In this document: positions 45,300-56,524 of the stretch, one piece after another
Layout of the letters: each line of letters opens with the position of its first letter
How positions within the stretch are numbered: the first letter of the stretch is position 1
Made by a program: the position numbers and the translations under genes
The notes under the pieces: model-generated
Seen by the model: the letters and a program-made list of their open reading frames with translations, nothing else
The model's database searches: none
What the model was told of the DNA's origin: nothing
Assembly (NCBI RefSeq): GCF_000715075.1
Contig: NC_134101.1
Span: 198,172,103-198,236,102 of the forward strand
Reading direction: 5' to 3'
DNA: 64,000 bases
DNA from: Nicotiana tabacum
Taxonomy: Eukaryota; Streptophyta; Magnoliopsida; Solanales; Solanaceae

Positions 45300-46166
45300 A
45301 TGGTCCAATTCTTGAGATGTGCCCCTCTGCTCACAGCCTGTATGGAAGGGCCTTCCTCCCTCTCCTCCTCGAGAATAACACAACCGTCCATATTACTGTC
45401 CTCTAGAAACAAGTTCTTCACTGCTGTGAGTGGCATCTACTTTCAAAATTCTCATGAACAGCTTCATGCGGATTCTTTCATCCTTCCCTACTCCAACCAG
45501 CTTGTCGCAATATATCCTCAGATGGACCCTTGGATAACCCGTACCATCAAACATTTTGAACTTAAGAGGTTTGTACCCCTCGGGCATCTCGACATCAGGC
45601 TGTATGCAAAGGTCCTCATAGTTCAGCCCCCCGATTCCTTTGCTCTCCTCAATGTCCTAAATCCGGCTGGTCAATTTCTTAAGTTCCTCGGCCAAGTTCC
45701 TGATAAGCAGATCCTTTTCATCATACTCAGGTGTGCCTGAGATAGGTTGGGTAGAGTGTGGCATGGTCTCCACGTAGATAGGAGTGTTATGATGTCTTGG
45801 TGTATGGGTGTGGAAATGGTCGTTTGTGGAGTTTTGGGGTTCTGGGATGAGTAGTGGAGTGTTGTTTGGGGTATTACAAATGTTACATTGGTGGAGCAAC
45901 GTGATGGTGAAGAGCGGGATGATTCTATTGTTTTGGAATATTTTGAGGAGGTGTAGGGCTTTGAGTGTTTGGGAAGTTGATATCTGGGGTGTTGATGAAA
46001 AATGATAGGCTTCCCAAATTGCGAACTGATCGAGCTCTTCATCGAATTTTAGCAATTTCTGTTTAAGTTGGGATACATTCTCCTTAGGAACCTGAGTACC
46101 ATGGCCATTAGTGGCCTCTACCCGTTCAGTTGGATTCTCCTTTCTAACGTTGTTCAAATCTTGCAT
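45300..46166 (-). pseudogene. gag: gag remnant of element 3; knuckle, protease and G-patch deleted
   Basis: The start MQDLNNVRKENPTERVE at 46166 parallels element 2. An N-terminal Gln/Asn/Pro-rich part is open for 169 codons to 45657. The gag core resumes at 45587: PEGYKPLKFKMFDGTGYP, IYCDKLVGVGKDERIRMKLF. At about 45430 the core is joined to sequence equivalent to 9825 of element 1 (SSEELVSRGQ-stop), so about 2.4 kb coding the rest of gag, the knuckle, the protease active site and the G-patch is gone. The remnant could at most yield a truncated gag. Confidence 0.85.
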
Positions 46167-46390
46167 CTTGCCTTTATTCTTATTTTCGACAGGACTAAGA
46201 GGAGGAGTGGGTGGAGGGACCCCATATCTCGTGGAATTGGATAATGATGCCAGAGTGTACGAACTAACCTTTGGGGAAGGGAATAATAAAAACTAAAACA
46301 AAGAATAAAACAAAAAGGTAACCAAGTTAGTGAGGATCATAAAAAGTATTGCAATATTTAAACACATAGTGAGGGAATGTAAATCGTGTC

Positions 46391-46427
46391 CTAATTTGGG
46401 GACCTCTTTGTGCCCGAGGTAGGCCTA
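46391..46427 (-). other. Conserved 37-base ORF1-gag spacer block, element 3
   Basis: The reverse complement matches 6359-6395 and 21449-21485 with only a few changes; a TTTAAATATTGCAA patch follows, as in the other copies. Confidence 0.6.
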
Positions 46428-46585
46428 ACGACAAGTTGATTTGGAGAATTTAGAATGCTAAATGCCTCATTTTACTGATAAACAAATAAGACGAATCCCA
46501 AATCGACACTAAATAAAGAGGAAATAAAAATCACTAATGGCCATTGGCCTTATTACATTCATAAAGCAAAAAAGTAAATTCTTAT

Positions 46586-46906
46586 CTATTTGGTCCCAGA
46601 AGGACCTTCCTCAGGTTGAATGCTCTCGTTGATCAGATCCTCTAGTTCATGTAGGTTCTCCAGTAAAAATGCCTTTGCCAGGTGTTCTCCTTCGTTTCCC
46701 TCGGCGTTCTGGCAGTCAGTGACTCTCTTCCTCACTTTTCCTTCCAATTCCAACAGACTATATTCCAGATATTCCAACTTTTCGCTAGTTTTGGAGACCC
46801 TCTCATTCCACTCATTGATTTGGTAATTTTACGGAAGACTCCTCCACCAGTCTAACAAGAGTGGGGGCATGCTAGCCATACCGAAATTGGGGACATCGTG
46901 CCTCAT
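46586..46906 (-). pseudogene. ORF1 remnant of element 3 with the main domain deleted
   Basis: The start MRHDVPNFGMASMPPLLLDW (46906 leftward) follows TTTTGTTTTGCAGAAA, as in element 1. After WWRSLP the sequence runs into a stop and joins the coiled-coil tail: NEWNERV-like residues, then MEYLEYSLLELEGKVRKRV, LAKAFLLENLHELEDLI and the usual end GPSGTK at 46586. The globular domain of about 350 residues seen in elements 1 and 2 is absent, a deletion of about 1.2 kb. Function of the family is unknown. Confidence 0.75.
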
Positions 46907-47574
46907 TTTCTGCAAAACAAAAGGGTTAGGACTTTACCCCTACTAGACTCGAATATTTAATATCAACAATGAGCATGAAGCATTTAGTTCTCCAAATAAA
47001 TGCACATAACGTGGTGATGTCCGTTTGGGCTTAGAGAAACCCATGGGACTTTGGACAAGGCTATCTTAAAGGATCATTATGTGTACAACATAACTGACCC
47101 GACTAGGTTTGACCATTTTGCATGCACAATTTGAACAGAGTAAGGTTTCTATGGAATTTTAAACTGGTACCCTTGAGCGTACAACTCAAGGGGGAAGGCA
47201 CAGAACTGTCGACTGCATCGCTGATCGACTGGTTTTACCGCAAATATGCCTTTTCGAATTTAGGGGTAATGATATAAGATGAGCGCAACCACTCATTAAA
47301 AGCATTTCTATAGTATTTGTTTGGCATGAGTGGAGTATGATGTTGAGCATGATTATGCAATAATTAAAACATGTTGGCACGTATTTGCACGTTAAGAAAG
47401 TGATAAATACAGCAGTTTCTTAATTTAAAGCAACAATAAAGGAATGAAATGAAGAAGATAAGTCAGTCTTGCTTTTGAAAGGAAATTAAATGCTTAAAGG
47501 TATTAAACTAATAATTTCACATAAGGGGGGTACGAATTCACAAGAACAATGTGAAGTGGTAAAAGCCTAAGTAT
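46907..47574 (-). other. Leader of element 3
   Basis: Non-coding DNA between primer site and ORF1, alignable with 3931-4647. It ends on the minus strand in CCTTTTGTTTTGCAG just before the ORF1 ATG, a good 3' splice-site shape shared with element 1. Confidence 0.55.
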
Positions 47575-47591
47575 CCCCAGTAGAGTCACCA
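47575..47591 (-). promoter_or_regulatory. Primer-binding site of element 3
   Basis: The minus strand reads TGGTGACTCTACTGGGG, three bases after the LTR end GCGACA. The leading TGG pairs with the CCA end of a tRNA. The tRNA species cannot be named without a comparison. Confidence 0.7.
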
Positions 47592-48539
47592 TGCTGTCGC
47601 GGCCCCTTTTTCCTTCTTTGCATCGGAAAATCGGGTTTATGACATTTGGGTATGGGACAACTCATTCCTTTTAGGAACTGGTTTTGCATTTGAAGAGTCG
47701 CCACCTAATGATTTAAGGTGCATTAGGACACCTATAGGGTTCATTTCTAAGTTTGCTTGATAACCAGAGATAGGGTAAGGGCTTGAAATTATCCTAAGTG
47801 GAAGGTGTTAGCCACCCCTCAAGATCCACTAGTGTGGTACCCGGCCAGACAGTTTTGTAAATTTTGTACAATTAGCAAATAGACAAGTATAGGCTCAAGT
47901 AATAGGGGATTTAAGTTTGAACATATAAAAGTTTGAAAACAATTACTAAAAGGCAAATTTTGAAAAGGAGTTACAGTTTTACAAATACTTGAGAATATAA
48001 AAAAAGGAGGGGGGAAGGAGGGGGGGTCCTAGGTTTATTCATAATATGGATCACATCAATGCGATACCTAGTATGACACTCCTCAGAAGAGGGGATACAT
48101 ATGGTGTTAGTGCACCGGTCATCATATCCATATCTACCCTTTCCATTCCGTTAAGGTATTAAAGCACGAATTGGTATCGACCTATAAGAGGGAGGATTTT
48201 AGGCTGACTCTTAGGTTTTAAAGGTAAAAGGCTAAGGCGACATAAAAAACACGTAGGACTACATATTAGGGGAAACATATAAAAAAATAAGAGGCTCATA
48301 TATACCTCTGCAGACAATGCACGTAAATAGCATGACTTAACACAGTTAGGGTCAGAATTTAAACTACTAAGGCAGGGTATTTTAATTGTTGAAGCAGACT
48401 AATTTATTACATAACTTAGATAAGAAGATCGAATCATGCCTGCCTGCTGGTTGTAGTAGTTGCTAATTAAACAAAGGCGGATTCAGTTTTATCATTATTG
48501 CCTAAGGCTTGCCTAAGTGTGTATTGGTTATGTCCTATA

Positions 48540-49040
48540 AGCATGATATCTATTACTGATTAGAAAGGAAGCAGAGCAGTGGTTAATTTTTAAACAGGCG
48601 ATTTGGATCCTATAGGCATGCTTTCTAAACCGTATTAATGAAAGGAGTAGGTTGTTTAAATTGATTCAGAACAGTACAAGTCAAACTAATTTTTTAACTA
48701 AACTGGTTTCAGATCCTATAGATATGATCTCTATTATCACTGATTAATCCTACAAGCATCGTATCTAAATATTAAAGGCTGATTCTGGTCCTATAGGCAT
48801 GGTATCTAGTTGAACATGAAATGAGGCAGGCAGGATTTATTTGATCACAGCGAAATTCCTATAAGAATGATTTCCATAAAAATATTGATTTTAATCTTAT
48901 AGATATGACATCTAATTTAAAGTTGATTTAACCTTGTAGGCATGATGTCTGATTATAGCCATTTATATCCCATAGGCACGATGTCTAAGTGTGGAAGTAA
49001 AACATGCGGGATTCATCAAACAGATCCTATAGGCATGTTA
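48540..49040 (-). repeat. Dispersed CCTATAGGCATG motifs in the 5' LTR of element 3
   Basis: Copies at 48608, 48791 and 49024, with partial forms at 48533, 48715 and 48965, parallel those at 36000-36445. Confidence 0.7.
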
Positions 49041-50100
49041 TCCACACTTTTAATATCTAAAGCATGCATAATCACCCCATCCATTTTCACTAGCCAGCCC
49101 CCAATATTTGTTACAAATCATTACAGACCAAAAATGACTGAATTACATCAGAAAAGTGCAAAATAAGAAGTTCAACCATAAGAAGCCTGATTCTTGACTT
49201 GTTCTCTAAGTTATGTAATAAACTACCTCAAATGGAAATGATGTTCAAAGCCTTTCTCATACATGGGTATGTCAAAGTTCCCTAAGGGTCTCAAGGGACC
49301 CCGGGCAGTGCTTACACCCAGGTTTGCATAACCAGATAGAGATGAGTGCAGTGTGGAAGGGCCAGCCCTTATGTGTCCAAGTTTAGAGGGAGCTCAAGGG
49401 TCCCAAGGCAAGGCTCACACAAGAGAGGAAGAACCTAGGTTCTAAGAATATAGTGGAAGTACAAAATACAGAGATTTATTTAAACTAGGTTGAAAATAGT
49501 AAATGGTAAGGGTGATTTGAAAACAGTAGTAGTAAAACTCAAAATACACAAAATCAGTAGTTACACAAAGGGGTCAAAGGGTTTTTGGGAATATATTGTA
49601 TGAAGCATATTAACCCAAAAAGGGTCAGGTTTGGGACATGCACAGCAATATCTGAAGCTGACATGCCCACAAACCAGCCAGAGAACACAAAACACATAGA
49701 GGGGATATGGGGGTTTGGGATTCATAAGTTAGCAAGTCACATAACAAGTGACTGACAGAGTACATACATAGGTAAAAATTAATTTAAAAGGGGAGGGGAA
49801 CATATTACAGCATGCTAGCAATGTAACTTGGTTGCAGAAACATAAGCAAAAGTAGACAAGAATGAGAGAAGTTGGAACAATTAAAGAAACATATTGTTGT
49901 TGATGCTTGAAAATTAACTAGCACATACCAGTAAAGAAGCAACGTGCATAAAGGAAAAGTAAGCAAATTTCCACAGCCTAGCTTTGGCTTTCAGCCGGTT
50001 AGACAAAGTAGTAGCACAAGTAGTAGTAGTAGAGAAAAGAGAGAAGGTTTTGAGTGTAAGTGTGTGTTCTTGAACTCAAATTGTTCGTGTCTTTGAAAGA

Positions 50101-50128
50101 GGTGCTTTTGCATAAAAGAAAAGCTTGT
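50101..50128. other. Deletion scar with templated filler in the 5' LTR
   Basis: Where the 3' LTR has about 37489-37785, this LTR has only a short insert containing CATAAAAGAAAAGCTT. That string occurs in the 3' LTR 30 bases beyond the deletion (37816) and in decayed form just downstream here (50158). A copied filler at a break is the simplest reading. Confidence 0.65.
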
Positions 50129-51834
50129 ACTTTAAACAAGCAAGTGAAATTAGGGTTCATAAAAAAAAGCTTTTGCAATCAGTCACAAGATCAAGATCAA
50201 TAAAGGAAGAGACACGATTCTACACTTTAGTATATAAATAGAGTGAATAGAAGCATCAGACATGCGAGGCCAAACACATTGGCAAAAGAGATAACACAGG
50301 CATACAGTAGCAACAGGGTAAGCTAGGATTCAGCAGTAAGAAAAATATTCGGAGCACAGTAGTCACGTAGGTCAAGTAGTCACATAGAATCAACAGTGAA
50401 GAAAACATAGCAACAGGTAAAGAGAATCAGAAATAGTTGAGTTTTAGAGATGATAAGAACTCAAAATCAAACAAGTCGAACAAGGAAAAGAGAGTCAGGA
50501 ACAAAGAACAAGTACACATTTAAACAAATAGTTTTAGAACTCGGATAAGACTAAAAGGAACTAAGGTTTTTAACATGCTGAAATAGATAGAAGAAAAACA
50601 TGAGAAAATCATTTTAAACATAGCAAAATCACAAACAACATTAAAATCAGAGAAGAAATCTTTTGAAAAACTTAAAGGAAAACCCTAATCGCCGAAAAAA
50701 TGAAGAGTCGTTTTGAAAGAAAAGTTGAAGAACCTTCGAGAAAATACTTAAGAAATTCATAGTAAGTACATATCTTAGGTAGATCTGAAAGAAAATTGAA
50801 AGATCTCAAAGATTAGGGTTTCAGAAAACCCAAAAAAGGTGAGAAAGACGTTGAAAGTTACCGATCTAACCAGGAATGTCAAGGATTTGACTTCAACGGC
50901 CATGGCTGGCCGGAGAAAGACCAGAGATGAAGGTTGGGAAAGGACTGGACTAGATTCCTTCAAAGACTATCCATGAAACCACAGAAACAAACACCCAGGA
51001 GCCATAGGAGGCCAATACACATCTCCAATGGCCATGGGAGGCCATGGATTAGGCAGGGGTTGAGGTAGATTAGGTGGGATTAGATGGTGGCGGCTATGGT
51101 TCATGTGAGGTTTCAGAGAGAGTTGAGAAAAGAGAGATTCAAGGGCAGCGTTTGGTGAAAAAGGAGGTAGGTTTAGGGGTCTTTCAGGGTTAAAAATTGG
51201 TAAGGGCGAATATTGGCCATTGATCTAAATGATCAACGACCTGGATTAAAGAGGGTAGGTAGGGGAATTTGGGTTGGGTCGTTTAATTGGGTTAGGGGTC
51301 GAGTTTGAATGGGAATTTGGCCGGGGAAATTGGGTTTAATTTGGGGTCAAATTTAGGCTAAAATTGAAATGTAATTGGGCTATTATTTAAATACCAATTT
51401 TCCACTTTTAAAATTAAAAAAATGTAAATTAATTTCTGAAAATAAATTGAAAGAACTAACATGATTTATAACATATAATTAACAATTTAAAAATACAAGA
51501 CTTAATTTTATGAAGATAAAACATAATTAAATCTTAAAAAGGACTAATATTGCAATTAACTTAAAAATACTAATTAAATTTATACAAATATGTAAAATTT
51601 ACCTTAGCTATATCTCAGCATAAATATAAAAGTCCAATAACTGAATTACCAAAATAATAATGTTGGAAATAATTATTGGATTTTCATGGATAAAAGAGGG
51701 AAATGAATTAGTTTAAAAACCGTTAAAAATTATGAAAAAACAATAAAACACTTGGATATGCTTACATATGCATATATATGCCATTTTGAAGTTATTTTGC
51801 AAATTGAAAATATATAGGGAAAAATTGGGTATCA

Positions 51835-52752
51835 ACAAGCACTCAAAAATATCGCATTCGAGATACCCACTATGAAGAGACCATATGTGAATCTAAAGCT
51901 GTTTCCTTAACCTCTCTAATACGGAAATGTAGAATCCATTATGATACAGAAATACTGCGAGTCTCGACACCGTCCATCACAAATCTCAAATATTAGCCTT
52001 TTTTAAATTTGGGAAATCCTCAAATACCACATATGGATCTTGAACTCTTTAGAACTACTTAGAGATTCATCCACACTGCTCTGATCTCCAACACACCGCT
52101 AAAATGAGCCAAACGACTTGTGCTCCATTAGCACACCAACCCCCAAAGAAGTAACCCCAACTTAATGCAATCGAGTGACCCCCATTTTCTTAGCACATTA
52201 CATCCATAATAAATAGCAAACCCGAATCACTCCAAGATTTCCATATATCCATAAAGTGTAATACATCATGCATCCAAAAATTTCCTTGCTCAAGTCATAC
52301 TCAAAACCAACTTCTACAAGTCATAAATGATCCTCAAATATGCCTCAAACCGAAACCAAAAGACATAACCATGCAATCTGATCATTGATAGTAGACTCCC
52401 CCACTTGGCTAGAAGCTATAGAACATAATATTGATAACACATAGTACCCTTACTCCATAACTAACATGATCTCGTACTGTAATTCAATCGAATCCTTCAC
52501 AAACTCATGTAGCTAAAATCATAAAATACCTCAAATCACCCGCTAGGTGCATATCCATCCTCGCGAAAGTTGTGCAAACTCTTTCAAGTAATCCAAACTC
52601 AAATTGTAGCACATACATACCCTGCTGGTAGAAGAAAAACTCTCCACGTAAACATCATAAGGATCACACAACCTCAGAACATCTCGTATGAGATAACCCA
52701 CCTACTTAACCTCAAACTAGAATCTCTTGATGACCATATCATAATCACAGCC
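51835..52752 (-). other. Continuation of the old non-coding element between elements 3 and 4
   Basis: A/C-rich DNA of the same style as 32473-34935 with no recognisable protein domain in any frame. Presumably it was continuous with that tract before element 3 inserted; the left junction lies at 34935. Confidence 0.45.
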
Positions 52753-54408
52753 TATCACGACCCAAACCTATAGGCCACGATGGGAATCTGGTACCTTACT
52801 CAATGGAGTACCAACATAACTTTTCTTTTCATGTCATACTATCATAGATAACTGAGCCGGATGACTTCCGTGAGATAAGTAGAATACAACATATGATACC
52901 AACTTATACATAAGACATACGGGCCTATAAGACCAAAATAACCACTCGTACACTAAACATAGGCCGGCAACGCCATATAATATTTTACGTACATGGCATT
53001 TGTCTACAAGCCTCTAAGAATGCATGGTTTTCATGAAATGTCGGGACAGTGTCCGCCCAAACCAAATAATAGATGTCTAAATCATACTAACCAAACAAGC
53101 GACTCCGAAGTAAATGGAGCGCACCAACATCTTCCGCTGAGTTGTAGCCTATTTGGAGGGATCTCGACCTGTCTATCAGGACCTGCGGGCATGAAATGTA
53201 GCATTCCCATGAAAAAGGGACATCAGTACAAATAATGTACTGAGTATGTAAGGAATGAAAATCAGTAAATAATAGACATAAGAGAAACATGGAGTAAACG
53301 ACTCGACATGTAAGTCTGAACAACTTTCTAAATATTTTAATATTTAAAATGTCATGCATATGCGTATAAAAGTCATACCATGCATGGTATATGCATTCAT
53401 AACATCATCAAGCCTCTGAGGGCATCCCATCATATCATCTCGGCCACTGTGGGCAAATCATCAAAGTATATCAGCTGATCAGGTGGTGGTGTGTATATAA
53501 CGCCATATCCTTTTCCCATATCCCATATACATATAATATACATACATACGTGTATATAATGTCGTTTGGTCATGGGTCAATATACATGTATAAATGAATG
53601 CAATGCATGAGAAGTATGTCAATAAAATCTATCGGAACATCATAAGACCATTATACCTCTAATTAATATCATAAAACAAACTTTATCAACTTACATATTT
53701 TCTGAGACCTATGAACAGACGATAAAGTAATAAGACATATGGGAATTCAAGAACATAGGCATTTCTAATACCTCTATGAATAGAGTCATTTATGAAAGTT
53801 ATTCATTTGTTCATTTCGTTTGTATCGTATAGATCATATAAAAAATAAAGAAGGGATAGCCTTAACATACCTGAGCCGATTCTCTTGAAAATCCCTCTAA
53901 CACACGTCAATTGCAATAATACGAAATAAGTCGTATGAAAAGTTTGAAGCAACAACGTTGCTATGTAAAGATAATGTTGGCTAAAACTTTTCCTTGAAGA
54001 ATTGGCAGTAACGTTTTGCATTAGGAAGTCTTGGTGGAAGCTCTTTGTTAAGAGATGGAAAATAATATTACTATGTAAGGAATTGGCTGAAAACACTTAA
54101 GCAAAAACGTTACTTTGCTTGAATCTTTTCTTAAGAGATTCCAAATTTTATCCTTACTTTTAGGTAGGCCCCACATAATTAATGACTAAGCCACATAAGA
54201 AATTTAAGTGTGACACCTCTCAATCCCAATTCAAGAGTCACTAAGTTGTCTTTAAAGGGCTGCCACGTTTGGAGATGTAACAGTTATCCAAATATTTGGA
54301 TTAATTGTCCACTAATCACTTAATTAACTTTTAATCTCCTATTAACCAATAATTAATCAATTACCCACATAATTAAGAACTATCTCAAATTACTTAAAAT
54401 ACTACCCA
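52753..54408 (-). repeat. 3' LTR of element 4, start truncated
   Basis: Matches 56525-58158. The first 360 or so bases of the LTR (minus-strand sense) and the expected polypurine tract are missing at 54408. It contains the phrases ATACTCAGTACATTATTTGT and GCCCGCAGGTCCTGATAGAC on the minus strand, common in Solanaceae gypsy LTRs. Confidence 0.85.
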
Positions 54409-56509
54409 CTGTCTTCCCAGTGATACTCTCTTTTATTTCCATAATACTCATACGGTACCTTTAACTAACCTAACTCATATCTGAATATTTCTCAAGTATT
54501 ACGATGTCATAACTGCGAGGTTGAACTCACTATATTGGGTTTTACTATGGTTATCTTGCATGATCTACTGATTTGTCTGTAACCTCTTGTCTAGACATAA
54601 CTAGGCTCTTCCTAAGTCAACTACTAATTACTCGTTGGCCCATTCTTATATCAATATTCTGTGTTACCTTTCTTGGGTTTATTTCCTTTATCTTAACTTA
54701 CCTTTCGCACTGGCTCCTTATTTAACAATAACATCCCGGGCGGGAACCCTTACTTCCTCTCCTTGATGTCGTGTTTGCATAATGATCTTGTATCGTAGCG
54801 AATCCGTAGGCTTTGAATAAGTACAATCTCATTCCTTTTTCATTTTATTGCATTCTTCCTTTACCATTCCATAATTACTAGAACCACTTAATTATGACTT
54901 AATTCCACATCACTTCATATTTCCCCCTTTAGGGAAGTACAAATATTTAGCGCTACGATGATCTACCTATAGATGTTTTACCTCTTCATTATTGGCGTCT
55001 TCTCACATTATCGATAACCCTTACTCACCTTGTGGTATTCCTTCTATACCAAGGGTAACGAAATTCCTTACTCGCGAGGGTGACACTTAGTGTAACTGGA
55101 ACACATAGTCCCTTAAGCTTAACTTTGCTCACGTTACTTGCTTTAGGGAGGCGTCTTCCTGAATGACCATTCTATGAATTTCCCATGAATCTTCTTTTGT
55201 TGTCCATTCTATTAACGCCAGAATGAAATTTGAAACTCTCATGATGCCGAGTATTATCCATTCACTCAGTCCCTAATTCACGTTTAGTTTATCTTGTTCA
55301 CCAGCTCATACTAATTTCTATTATTCTGTGGTCTAACTTTTCCTTCTGGTAGTTGTGTTGGAGTCACAATCTTATTTCTCGAAGTGAGGATATGACTTTA
55401 TAGCCTATACTCTTTTGTTATCTCAAAGCCTGTCACCTTTCATCTTTTCCGTTAATTGACTATGGCTAGACCCTGTAATACTGTCATCTTTTCTATCTAT
55501 CGTTGTCATCCATGTATCATATCTTACTCATAATGCTTTATTAATTCTTTTCTTATTTCCTGCTAACATTTATGTCTATTACTTTAGTCTGAAAACTCTA
55601 ACAAGACATTCTTTTGCTTTTAGCTCCCCTTGCTCTATCCACTGGATCTTCGGATTGCTTAACATTCTCGCTCTACTAGGGACGGGAGCCACACTTAGTA
55701 ATATTTATCCCCTCAAGGCTTCCAACGCCTATCTTTGTAGTACTCATATCTAGTTTTACTATTTTAGAGTGCACCGTCTGGATGTCTCACAAGGAGATCT
55801 ATTACCACTTGTGCAATATCCTTCAGAAACGTCAACTAATACAAATATTCCATCTACCATCTTGGGTTACTCTAACCCCAGCTGGATTCTGATATCTCAT
55901 CCTTCTCTTAAACAATATATATTAGCTCTTATAGGGCATGACTGAGATTGGTGTGGCCAATTGTACATATCCCTATTACAGTTGAAGGTAACTCAAAGTG
56001 TTTATATCTCTTTTCCCGAATTGTAGATAATGATCATCTTCACTAACTGAGTACTTTGTTCCCTTCTTCACCTTGCTTATTTACTTGTTAAAACTTATCT
56101 CTACCTTCTAATTCTCTTATTCATTTTTACCATAAGAGTGGATGGACATTCTTGTCTTAGGGATCCTTGTCAAGAAACTTACACATCTCAGTGAATACAT
56201 GATCTGCTGAATACCTCATATTTATTCATCATAAGCATGATGCAAAAATTGAGTTCCTCTGGCTCAACTCTTCCACAACTATATCTCTTACCAACCGCCT
56301 TTCTGGATGGAGGCACCATCGTATTATGAATAAGATAGAGTTTAGGAAATTGAGTTCTTACAACTGAGCTCTACTACACGATCTAGAGTAAGAAGAAAGA
56401 GTGACAGTCCTAAATGCCCTGTAGCCTCCTGCTTATAAGTGTTGTGCACAAAACACCAATAAACAAGACTCTACTAGACACAGCTAGTAGACTTCCTAGG
56501 ACAGAACTT
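54409..56509 (-). other. Internal region of element 4, no coding domains
   Basis: C/T-rich on the plus strand. No RT, integrase, protease or gag motif could be read in any frame, and no long open frame is present. The leader next to the primer site (56300-56509) resembles the leader at 59495-59640. Confidence 0.65.
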
Positions 56510-56520
56510 CTCTAATACCA
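56510..56520 (-). promoter_or_regulatory. Primer-binding site of element 4 (tRNA-iMet type)
   Basis: The minus strand reads TGGTATTAGAG, one base from TGGTATCAGAG, the complement of the initiator methionine tRNA end. It lies four bases after the LTR end GTGACA. Confidence 0.8.
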
Positions 56521-56524
56521 CTTT

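Larger units (their letters stand above)
34936..51834 (-). mobile_element. Element 3: Tat/Ogre element with both LTRs, minus strand
   Basis: Two direct LTR copies (34936-39568 and 47595-51834) frame an 8 kb internal region with a primer site at its right end and a polypurine tract at its left end. Order along the minus strand: leader, ORF1 remnant, gag remnant, RT, RNase H, archaeal-type RNase H, integrase, minisatellite 3' UTR. It is the same family as elements 1 and 2 but a diverged subfamily. AAGCA occurs 1-2 bases outside each end (34930-34934 and 51837-51841), a possible target duplication blurred by end erosion. Large deletions in ORF1 and gag-protease make it dependent on other copies even when young. 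Confidence 0.92.
47595..51834 (-). repeat. 5' LTR of element 3 (4.24 kb, promoter deleted)
   Basis: On the minus strand it runs from TGATACCC (51834) to GCGACA (47595). Compared with the 3' LTR it lacks about 60 bases near 48185 and about 290 bases at 50101, the latter including the TATA segment. CCTATAGGCATG motifs are present at 48540-49040. Confidence 0.92.

Noticed and set aside
54409..56509. A decayed gag-pol in element 4
   Set aside because: I read both strands for RT, RNase H, integrase and knuckle motifs and saw none.
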